Source: Planctomycetia bacterium
GTDB lineage: Bacteria; Planctomycetota; Planctomycetia; Pirellulales; UBA1268
Assembly: GCA_021414115.1 (NCBI GenBank)
Contig: JAIOPD010000065.1
Location: 1-57,468, forward strand
DNA length: 57,468 bases
Direction: 5' to 3'
Shown here: piece by piece, positions 43,201 through 49,826 of the stretch
Position numbering within the stretch: the first letter of the stretch is position 1
How the letters are laid out: each line of letters opens with the position of its first letter
The notes under the pieces: generated by a model
The model's database searches: none
Seen by the model: the letters and a program-made list of their open reading frames with translations, nothing else
Told to the model about the DNA's origin: nothing
Made by a program: the position numbers and the translations under genes

Positions 43201-46200
43201 CGGCCAGGGCGTCTCATTCGCCAGCGCCCTCGCCGCCAGCAACGTCGGCGGCCTCACGAAGAGCGGCTCCGGCACGCTCACGCTTTCCGCAAACAACGCC
43301 TACACAGGCCTGACCACGGTCTCCGGGGGCACGTTGCAAATCGGTAACGGCGGCACCACCGGCTCGATCACCGGAAACGTGACGCTCTCGAACACGAGCG
43401 GCCTCGTTTTCAATCGCTCGGATGCGCTCAACTACACCGGCTCGATCACCGGTACCGGCTCGATGACGAAACTCGGCTTGGCCACCCTCTCGCTCTCAGG
43501 ATCCAACTCGATCACCGGCAACACGACGATCGCCGGCGGCACACTCTCCATCGCGGGCATAAACGCCCTGCCGGGCACCTTCACGCTCGACGGCGGCACG
43601 CTCGTCAATGCGACGGGCGCGGCGAGTTTCGGCAAGGGTGTTGGGGCCTTCACGGTCGGGCCGGGTGGTGGAGCGGTCCGCTCCGACGTCCGCCTAGATC
43701 CAGGCGTGATTTCCGGCACATCCCCGACGGCACTCCTGACGTACGGTCCAGCCACGACCGGATCGAGCGGTGTCGTGCTCGTCATTTCCGGCAACAACAC
43801 CTATGCGGCCAACACGAAGGTCGAGACAGGCATAGATACGGTCGTGGACAACAACAACGCCTTCGGTACCGGGGCAATCGAATTCGCCGGAGCCAGGATC
43901 CGGCCGCGTCAGCAAGGCTCCTCTCCTCCGCGAACGCTGGCCAACGCCGTGACGTTTTCGGCGAACACCCAGTTCAGCGGGGGTGCGGGTGATCCCAACC
44001 TGACGTTCACCGGCTCGGCAACGCTTTCCGGCGGCACGCGAACCTTCCAGGTTGATAGCGTGATCACGAGCGCCACGAGCGCCGGCCAGCCTGGTGTGAT
44101 CTTCGCGAACACGATCGGTGACGGCGGCAATGGCTACGGCATTACGAAGACCGGTAACGGCTCGCTGGCGTTCGGAGGTGCTAACACTTACACGGGATTG
44201 ACCACCCTCAACGCCGGCACGATCCAACTGCAAAACCAAGCTGCCCTTCAAAACTCGATCCTCTCGCTCTCGGGCACCGGCGGCGTGGTCTTCGACTCCG
44301 TCGTGGCGGCCAATACGTTCACGTTCGGCGGCCTCGCCTCGTCGAGTACGACCGCGACGCTTGCCCTGCAAAACACCTCTGCGACCGCGATCTCCCTCAC
44401 GGTCGGCGGCAACAACGCGAGCACCACCTACGCCGGCACGCTCACCGGGGGCGGCTCGCTCGAGAAGGTAGGCACGGGCTCGCTCATCCTCTCCGGCTCC
44501 AACATATTCGCTGGCACGACCACCGTGACCGGCGGCACGCTCCAGATCGGCAGCGGCACCACCGGTTCGGTCGCGGGTAACGTGGTGAACAACGCGGCGC
44601 TCGTCTTCAGCAGGTCGAACGCGGCCAGCTACTCCGGTAGCATCAGCGGCTTCGGCTCCGTCACGAATTCGGGCGTCGGCACCCTCACGCTCTCAGGATC
44701 GAACGCCTACTCCGGTCCGACGACGCTCGCCGGCGGTACGCTGGCGCTCGCGAGCGCCAGCGCCCTGCCCTCCAGCGGCACCGTCACGTTCACCGGCGGT
44801 GCCCTGCAATACTCCGGGTCGTACACGACCGACCTGTCGTCGCGCATCGCCGCCAGTTCCGGCGCCGTTGCCATCGACACCAACGGCCAAGCCATCTCTT
44901 TCGCGAGCAGCCTTGCCGCCACTAACGTCGGCGGCCTCACGAAGCTCGGTTCTGGCACGCTCGCACTCTCAGCCGCGAACGCGTTGACAGGTCCGGTTAC
45001 CGTCGGCGGCGGCGTGCTCGCCGTCGGCAACGCTGGGGCCATGCCCGCAAGTGGCAACGTTTCGTTCACGGGCGGCACGCTCCAATACTCGGCGTCGTAC
45101 ACGGCCGACCTATCAGCGCGCATCGCAGGCAGTTCCGGGGCGATCGCGATCGACACCAACTCTCAGAATATCACGTTCGCCTCGTCGCTCGCAGCCAGCA
45201 ACTCGGGTGGCCTCGTGAAGAGCGGCACCGGCATCCTCACGCTCTCGGCGGCCAACGCCTATTCGGGCGCCACGACCATCAATCTCGGCACGGTTCTCGT
45301 CAACAACGCCGGCGCCCTCGGCACCGGCGCGAGCATCACGGTCAACGGCGGCGCCAACGGCAGCCTGCGAATCGGCAGCGGCATTACGGCAGGCACCGGC
45401 CAGACCGTCACGGTCAACTCGGCCCCCGGCGAAGGCGGGCTTTCGGTCTGGTCGGGCACCGGCACGTGGGCCGGCACCGTCGCCATGGGGGCTGGAGGCC
45501 GGCTCGGCTACAGCTACGGCAATCTCGTGGTCACTGGCTCAGTCGGGGGGAGCGGGCTCACGATCGCCGGCTACGGTGGCGACACCAACACGAGCGTGTC
45601 GGGCTACGCCGTGACGCTCGCCGGCCCAACTGGCTACTCGGGCGCCACGAGCATCATCCGCGGCTGGCTCAAGATCGGTGCCGACGACACGCTGCCCGTC
45701 GGCACGACACTCGACGTGTTCACCATCGCAAACGTAAGCGCTGCCGGTCAGGCCGCGACGTTCGACCTGAACGGCTTCAACCAAACCGTGGCCGGCCTGA
45801 CAAGCAGCGGCAACAACGGGAAGACCGGCTACGCCAACGGCTACGCGACGAACACCGGGACGTCAGTGAAAACGCTCACGGTGAACCAGGCCACGACCGG
45901 CACCTACGGTGGCCTGATTACCGGCAACCTCGCCTTCACGAAGGCTGGTTCGGGCAACCTCACGCTGATGCCTATTTTTGTGACCACGCCCGGCTCCAAC
46001 GCGTTTACGAGCGGCACGAACACGTTCACGGGCGACACGCTCGTCTCGGGCGGCACGCTCACGCTCTCCACCGCGACGGGCAACACGTCGCTCGCGCTGG
46101 CCGGCAGCACGTTCGATGCGAGCGGTGCCGGCACGCTCTCGTTCGGCACGATGACGGCCGCCACGTTCGGCGGCCTCAAGGGCGCCGGCAATCTCGCTCT

Positions 46201-47020
46201 GCAAAACGGTTCGAGTCAGGCGGTCGCCCTCACGGTCGGGGCCAACGGCGGCTCGACGACCTACTCGGGCGGTCTCTCTGGCGCGGGCAGCCTCGTAAAG
46301 ACGGGCGCCGGCACTTTGACGCTCTCAGGATCGAGCAGCTATGCCGGCACGACCACTGTCTCCGCCGGAGCGCTCACGGTTGACGGCTCGCTCCTCTCGG
46401 GCGTGGCCCTCGTTGCCAGCACTTCGCTCGGCGGCCACGGCAGCGTCGGGGCCCTCAGCGGCGCTGGCCTCGTCGGCCCGGGCAACTCCCCCGGCATCCT
46501 CACGGCCACGAGCGTCGATCCGTTGGGTGGCCTCGCGTTTGCCTTCGAGTACACGCAGGCCGACCCCACCTACTCGAACGCGTCGAACAGTGGCAATGAC
46601 CTCCTCAGCCTCTCGAGCGGCTCGCCATTCACGTCGTCGCTCACGTCAGCGAATGTGGTGAGCATCTATTTCACGCCCTCGGCGGTGGAGTTCGGCACGC
46701 TCACGGGTGGCTTCTTCACGTCGCAGCAGGCCGACTTCCTCAACAGCATCTCGAGCGCCACCTATCAATACTTCGTGCAGGACGCGGGCGGCTCCTTCTC
46801 CTACAACGGGCAGGCCTACAAGTCGCTCGCCCAATATGACCCGTCGAAGAGCGTGACGGTGTCCACCGTCGCCGCCAGCGGCGGTCAGGTGATGCAGTTG
46901 ATCGTCGTGCCTGAGCCCGCAACGCTTGGACTCGCCGGCCTCGGCATCGGTATCGCGGTGGGCCTGCGGGCATGGAGCCGGCGGGGGGCCTCGGCAGTTT
47001 CCAGAGCTGCCACCCCATGA
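40235..47020 (+). CDS. Giant PEP-CTERM protein with autotransporter-type beta-strand repeats
   Basis: The 2,261-residue product begins with a signal peptide (residues 1-33, GILGLGIAAVLPPTALA before QTNGTW). Its body has more than fifteen autotransporter-associated beta-strand repeats of the type GGLTKSGSGTLTLSG followed by N.Y.G.T...GG.L.L. It ends VVPEPATLGLAGLGIGIAVG with LRAWSRRG (from about 2224), a PEP-CTERM sorting signal: VPEP, hydrophobic helix, basic tail. The protein is thus exported and processed by an exosortase, not inserted by a beta-barrel domain. An internal duplication pairs 40660-41780 with 45210-46330. It is probably a surface adhesin or matrix protein. Its stop overlaps the ATG of the DUF1559 gene (ATGA). 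No strong Shine-Dalgarno precedes ATG 40235. Confidence 0.92.
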   Translation: MAIFKRIGTSVAWGILGLGIAAVLPPTALAQTNGTWTSTSGGTWSDSANWSAGIASGTGAVADFSMLNITGVQTVTLNAPVTTGTLLFGDTGTPAGGWTLTGGTLTLATVSGVPTISVTGLGQSSSYGTAAATISSVIAGSNGLNKSGTSALVLSGVNTYSGNTTVNGGYLVLNNASALGNSSSITVSSGALAIGNGITIGAGKSLTNNSLGNASYGGLAAISGGTGTWAGSVTYGAGSRIGYENNSVLVLSGSIGGSNNFLISGLDATPSRTSINTQYAVLVTGTNNAYTGQTQIARGVLKIGADNALPTTTTLDIRTPSVNASEAAGFDLNGFNQTVAVLSSSGIYNGGASIVANASAFLTNSGSTVKTFTANQATSGTFNGIITGNLAFTKSGAGNLTLAPILVTAAATGTTGTSTFSGDTFVSAGTLTLGNANALFGSTFDTASTGTLSLGTLSAATFGGLKNSGTLTLTNSGSAFALSVGGNNVSSSFAGRLTGLGGLTKAGSGTFTLTGGSSDYAGATTLAGGALALGSANAIPASGAITFSGGSLQYTANNTTDYTARIASSGSAVAIDTNGQSVTFTGGVDATNTGGLAKLGSGTLTLSGSSGYTGTTTLAGGVLALGNANAIAAAGNVTFTGGTLQYSASNMADLASRIVSSTSVIAIDTNNQSVTWAGNLASTNTGGLSKTGAGTLTLSGSNTFTGAVSVTGGTLAIGGPNAFPQTGVTGVSLNGGTLQGSGSVSPSNISSSSTITLGASGGTLVNSLPASTQWYIFAPIVGGAGTGPLSLSGTSGEFVLNSSSSSYSGGTILSNPQVAIGTDSALGTGTITFAGGGLRATSSGVRTLSNAVTISGGASFYGSGASNHPDIVLTGSITLSGSTQMVTTTMASGSTFNGLTQFNGSIGDGGAVLGLTKAGSGILVLGGANTYSGTTTLAAGTLRLNNANALAGGGNLSFAGGTLQYSGSNQGDYSGRILGSSSAIAIDTNGQGVSFASALAASNVGGLTKSGSGTLTLSANNAYTGLTTVSGGTLQIGNGGTTGSITGNVTLSNTSGLVFNRSDALNYTGSITGTGSMTKLGLATLSLSGSNSITGNTTIAGGTLSIAGINALPGTFTLDGGTLVNATGAASFGKGVGAFTVGPGGGAVRSDVRLDPGVISGTSPTALLTYGPATTGSSGVVLVISGNNTYAANTKVETGIDTVVDNNNAFGTGAIEFAGARIRPRQQGSSPPRTLANAVTFSANTQFSGGAGDPNLTFTGSATLSGGTRTFQVDSVITSATSAGQPGVIFANTIGDGGNGYGITKTGNGSLAFGGANTYTGLTTLNAGTIQLQNQAALQNSILSLSGTGGVVFDSVVAANTFTFGGLASSSTTATLALQNTSATAISLTVGGNNASTTYAGTLTGGGSLEKVGTGSLILSGSNIFAGTTTVTGGTLQIGSGTTGSVAGNVVNNAALVFSRSNAASYSGSISGFGSVTNSGVGTLTLSGSNAYSGPTTLAGGTLALASASALPSSGTVTFTGGALQYSGSYTTDLSSRIAASSGAVAIDTNGQAISFASSLAATNVGGLTKLGSGTLALSAANALTGPVTVGGGVLAVGNAGAMPASGNVSFTGGTLQYSASYTADLSARIAGSSGAIAIDTNSQNITFASSLAASNSGGLVKSGTGILTLSAANAYSGATTINLGTVLVNNAGALGTGASITVNGGANGSLRIGSGITAGTGQTVTVNSAPGEGGLSVWSGTGTWAGTVAMGAGGRLGYSYGNLVVTGSVGGSGLTIAGYGGDTNTSVSGYAVTLAGPTGYSGATSIIRGWLKIGADDTLPVGTTLDVFTIANVSAAGQAATFDLNGFNQTVAGLTSSGNNGKTGYANGYATNTGTSVKTLTVNQATTGTYGGLITGNLAFTKAGSGNLTLMPIFVTTPGSNAFTSGTNTFTGDTLVSGGTLTLSTATGNTSLALAGSTFDASGAGTLSFGTMTAATFGGLKGAGNLALQNGSSQAVALTVGANGGSTTYSGGLSGAGSLVKTGAGTLTLSGSSSYAGTTTVSAGALTVDGSLLSGVALVASTSLGGHGSVGALSGAGLVGPGNSPGILTATSVDPLGGLAFAFEYTQADPTYSNASNSGNDLLSLSSGSPFTSSLTSANVVSIYFTPSAVEFGTLTGGFFTSQQADFLNSISSATYQYFVQDAGGSFSYNGQAYKSLAQYDPSKSVTVSTVAASGGQVMQLIVVPEPATLGLAGLGIGIAVGLRAWSRRGASAVSRAATP
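40660..41780 (+). repeat. Internal duplication in PEP-CTERM giant, copy 1
   Basis: Copy 1 runs through GTGTWAGSVTYGAGSRIGYE, KIGADNALPTTTTLD, FDLNGFNQTV and GNLAFTKSGAGNLTLAPILV. Copy 2 at 45210-46330 has the corresponding blocks in the same order. The similarity is at protein level, with moderate DNA divergence. Confidence 0.75.
45210..46330 (+). repeat. Internal duplication in PEP-CTERM giant, copy 2
   Basis: Copy 2 reads GTGTWAGTVAMGAGGRLGYS, KIGADDTLPVGTTLD, FDLNGFNQTV and GNLAFTKAGSGNLTLMPIFV, matching copy 1 about 4.55 kb upstream. Copies lie near the two ends of the repeat region. Confidence 0.75.
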
Positions 47021-48009
47021 GCAACGCCAAGACCAGGCGCCGCGGTTTTACCCTCGTCGAATTGCTGGCGACAATTGCGATCATCGGCCTGCTGATCGGG
47101 TTGCTCCTTCCGGCGGTGCAGGGCGCCCGGGAGTCTTCGCGACGGATCGCGTGCTTGAACAAGCTTCGCCAGCTTTCGCTCGCATGCCAGAACTACAACA
47201 CTCAGCATGCCGCGTTTCCATCCGGTGGGGTCGTGAGGCTCGACTCGACGTTGACCGACCTGCAGGAGTGCCAACTCGTGGCGACGTCAGCAACGGCAGG
47301 CGGTCCTCCGTGGGGTGTGCTGATCCTGCCGTTCATGGACGATCAGCCCCGGTTCGACGCCTACGACGTCAACGGCACCTTCGCTCGGGCGTTCGGCGAG
47401 GCCGCCAGCGGCGTTGGAAACTACTCCAAGCAGTTCAAGTTCAACGCCGCGTTCGTCTGCCCCTCCGACACGAATACCGCGTCGGCTTCCGCCGGCAACA
47501 CGAACTACCTGGCCTGTCAGGGCGGCGGTGCCGATCCGTCAACCCCGAGCCTGCGGGCCTGTGCGGCGGCTGGCTCTTCTGACCGCTTTTTCTTCCACAA
47601 CGGCATGTTCTATGCCAACTCCAAGATCAGGGCCGGCCACGTTCTGGACGGATTGTCGAACGTCGTTTTGATCGGTGAGAGCCGGTATGCGCCGCTCATC
47701 CAGCGGGATCCCATGCCGCCAGGCATTGGCTGGGATTCGTCGCTCCGCTGGTATCCCAACGGTGATGCGGCGATGCCGCTGGGACTCTGTGCCACGAACA
47801 GGGGCATCAACTCCTCCAACACCGATCCGATGTCGTCGAACTACTGGTATGGACCGGATCTGGTTTCGACGTACGGCAGCCGCCACCCGGGCGGCGCGGG
47901 CTTTACCATGGCCGACGGATCCACGCACTTCTTCTCGGAGTCGATCGAACTCGCTCTCTATCGCACGCTGGGCCAACGCAATTCCAAAACGCCAAAATCC
48001 GGCTTTTAA
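47017..48009 (+). CDS. DUF1559 domain protein with type IV pilin-like N-terminus
   Basis: ATG 47017 overlaps the stop of the PEP-CTERM gene by three bases, giving 330 residues. RRRGFTLVELLATIAIIGLL near residues 7-26 is a prepilin methylation/cleavage site followed by a hydrophobic helix and LLLPAVQGARESSRR. The rest has the DUF1559 layout: RIACLNKLRQLSLACQNYNT, GGPPWGVLILPFMDDQPRFD, NYLACQGGGA, LDGLSNVVLIGESRY and GGAGFTMADGSTHFFSESIE. This family is expanded to dozens of copies in planctomycetes; its molecular function is unknown, but it is a pseudopilin-like exported protein. Translational coupling to the giant gene suggests that this DUF1559 protein serves its export or assembly. The small lipoprotein gene starts four bases after its stop. 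Confidence 0.93.
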   Translation: MSNAKTRRRGFTLVELLATIAIIGLLIGLLLPAVQGARESSRRIACLNKLRQLSLACQNYNTQHAAFPSGGVVRLDSTLTDLQECQLVATSATAGGPPWGVLILPFMDDQPRFDAYDVNGTFARAFGEAASGVGNYSKQFKFNAAFVCPSDTNTASASAGNTNYLACQGGGADPSTPSLRACAAAGSSDRFFFHNGMFYANSKIRAGHVLDGLSNVVLIGESRYAPLIQRDPMPPGIGWDSSLRWYPNGDAAMPLGLCATNRGINSSNTDPMSSNYWYGPDLVSTYGSRHPGGAGFTMADGSTHFFSESIELALYRTLGQRNSKTPKSGF

Positions 48010-48012
48010 TCA

Positions 48013-48444
48013 ATGAGCATCTCGAGGATGCCGTGGCGGGCTTCGCTCACGCGACGGGTGGTCGCCATCGCCATGATGGCGACCGGCACGATGGGCTGCG
48101 GCGCTCCCAGCAAGACCGGTCCACCGCGGTATCCCGTGACAGGGACCGTGACCTACGCCGGCAAGCCTCTCACCGCCGGACGGATCGCGTTTGAACCCGA
48201 CACGAAGCTCGGCAACAAAGGTCCGGCAGCCTACGGCGACATCGTCAACGGCCGCTACGAGACCTATCGGACAATGGGTGCCGTGGGCGGGCCGCACCGG
48301 GTGGTCATCGAGGGTTATGCGGGCGAGACGCCGGAACAAACGCGAAAGATGAGGCCGCTCTTTTCCCCGCACATCACCACGATCGAACTCCCACTTGAAA
48401 AGATGGTGGCCAATTTCAGCGTGCCGGCCGCCAAGGCCCGCTGA
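48013..48444 (+). CDS. Small lipoprotein with carboxypeptidase-regulatory-like domain
   Basis: The 143-residue protein has a basic N-terminus, a short hydrophobic region and the lipobox-like TMGC with Cys29 as the lipidation site. The mature part, RYPVTGTVTYAGKPLTAGRI, AFEPDTKLGNKGPAAYGDIV, NGRYETY and GGPHRVVIEGYAGETPE, is the small transthyretin/carboxypeptidase-regulatory-like beta-sandwich that is very common as planctomycete lipoproteins next to DUF1559 genes. It probably sits on a membrane facing the periplasm. It ends the three-gene unit started at 40235, four bases after the DUF1559 stop. Start ATG 48013; a second in-frame Met five codons on is possible. No enzymatic residues are apparent. 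Confidence 0.82.
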   Translation: MSISRMPWRASLTRRVVAIAMMATGTMGCGAPSKTGPPRYPVTGTVTYAGKPLTAGRIAFEPDTKLGNKGPAAYGDIVNGRYETYRTMGAVGGPHRVVIEGYAGETPEQTRKMRPLFSPHITTIELPLEKMVANFSVPAAKAR

Positions 48445-48542
48445 CGCAAAAAGGAAGATCGTTGGCGCATTCAGCCGGGCGGCTGAGGCCGCTGCGTCGC
48501 GTACCATAAGGGAGAGGTGGCGGCCCGATTGTTCCTCTCGGC

Positions 48543-49826
48543 GTGACCATCATGACGCGTGCCCCCCAGCTCGGTGCCCTTCCGCTCGATCGGCGGCAGT
48601 TTCTGCGTGCCGGGGCGACGGTGATCGCCCTGCCTGCCCTGGAGGCCCTCGCCGGTCCCTCGACGCCCGCCGGCGGACCGCGCAACTTCGTTGCCATCGG
48701 CACTTACCTTGGCTGGCATCAACATGCCTTCTTCCCCAAGCAGGCCGGCCGCGATTATGAATTACCGCCGACGCTCGCACCGCTCGCGGGTCTGCGGGAC
48801 CAGTTCACCGTGTTTTCCGGGCTGGACCATCGAGCTCCCAACGGCCATGCCGCCTGGAACAACTTTCTCTGCGGCATGACTCCCGGCAGTTGGTCGCTCG
48901 ATCAGCGGATCGCCGATGCCATCGGCCAAGAGACCCGATACCCTTCGATCGAACTCACGGCCGGCTCCGGCGAAGGCCCGCAGGCGATGAGCTTCACACG
49001 GCAGGGCGTGGGCCTTCCGCAGATCGACCGGCCAAGCGTGCTCTACAAGCGACTGTTCGCATCGGAATCCGACCGCGCGCGAACCGACTACCTGCTCGCG
49101 AGTGGTGTAAGTGCGCTCGACGTCGTCCTCGACGACGCGAAGCGGCTCGAGCGTTCGCTCCCTTCGCGTGATCGTGCTAAGCTCGACGAATACTTCGAGT
49201 CGATCCGCGCGGTGGAGAAGCGGATGGAGCGGCAACTTGCCGCTCTCGATGAGCCGGCCACCACCACGACCTATAAGCTGCCCGACTACGATCCCATCAC
49301 GCCGAATCTGCAGATCGAGGCGGAGGGTATTTTGTATGACCTGGCAACGCTGGCTCTCGAAAGCGGCCAGACCCGGGTGATCACCATGTTTCTGCACGGA
49401 CTGGGACAGGTGTTCTCGCTCGATGGCCGGCAGCTCGTGGCGGGCTACCACGGGCTGTCTCACCACGGCAACGATCCCGTCATGATCCGCGACCTGATTG
49501 CGATCGAAACCGCCCACGTCAACTGCCTGGCCCGGTTCCTCGATCAGCTCGCCCGGAAGAAGACCCCCGAAGGAAAGACGCTCCTCGATGACACGATCAT
49601 CCTCCTCGGCACCGGCATGGGCGATGCCAGTCGCCACAGCAACGCGAACCTCCCCACGCTCGTCGCGGGTGGTGGATTCCGGCATGGCAGCCACGTGGCG
49701 GTCGATCCGAAAGAGGCGAATGCACCGCTGCTCGGCAACCTCTACATCACCCTCATGCAGCGACTGGGCATCGAGGCTGGCCAGTTCTCGAACGCGTCGC
49801 GAGACATGAACGAGGTCTTTTCCTGA
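48543..49826 (+). CDS. DUF1552 family protein, Tat-type signal
   Basis: GTG 48543 or ATG 48552 gives about 425 residues. LPLDRRQFLRAGATVIALPA near 14-33 is a twin-arginine signal (RRQFL). The mature part has PRNFVAIGTYLGWHQHAFFP, LPPTLAPLAGLRDQFTVFSG, SLDQRIADAIGQETRYPSIE, LDEYFESIRAVEKRMERQLA and GYHGLSHHGNDPVMIRDLIA, with DDTIILLGTGMGDASRHSNA near the end. These are DUF1552 marks, shared with the gene at 34999, but the two are well diverged. Its TGA overlaps the next ATG by one base (TGATG), so the DUF1592 partner is coupled. An AGGGAGAGG about 30 bp upstream is too far for a ribosome site of these starts. Confidence 0.9.
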   Translation: MTIMTRAPQLGALPLDRRQFLRAGATVIALPALEALAGPSTPAGGPRNFVAIGTYLGWHQHAFFPKQAGRDYELPPTLAPLAGLRDQFTVFSGLDHRAPNGHAAWNNFLCGMTPGSWSLDQRIADAIGQETRYPSIELTAGSGEGPQAMSFTRQGVGLPQIDRPSVLYKRLFASESDRARTDYLLASGVSALDVVLDDAKRLERSLPSRDRAKLDEYFESIRAVEKRMERQLAALDEPATTTTYKLPDYDPITPNLQIEAEGILYDLATLALESGQTRVITMFLHGLGQVFSLDGRQLVAGYHGLSHHGNDPVMIRDLIAIETAHVNCLARFLDQLARKKTPEGKTLLDDTIILLGTGMGDASRHSNANLPTLVAGGGFRHGSHVAVDPKEANAPLLGNLYITLMQRLGIEAGQFSNASRDMNEVFS

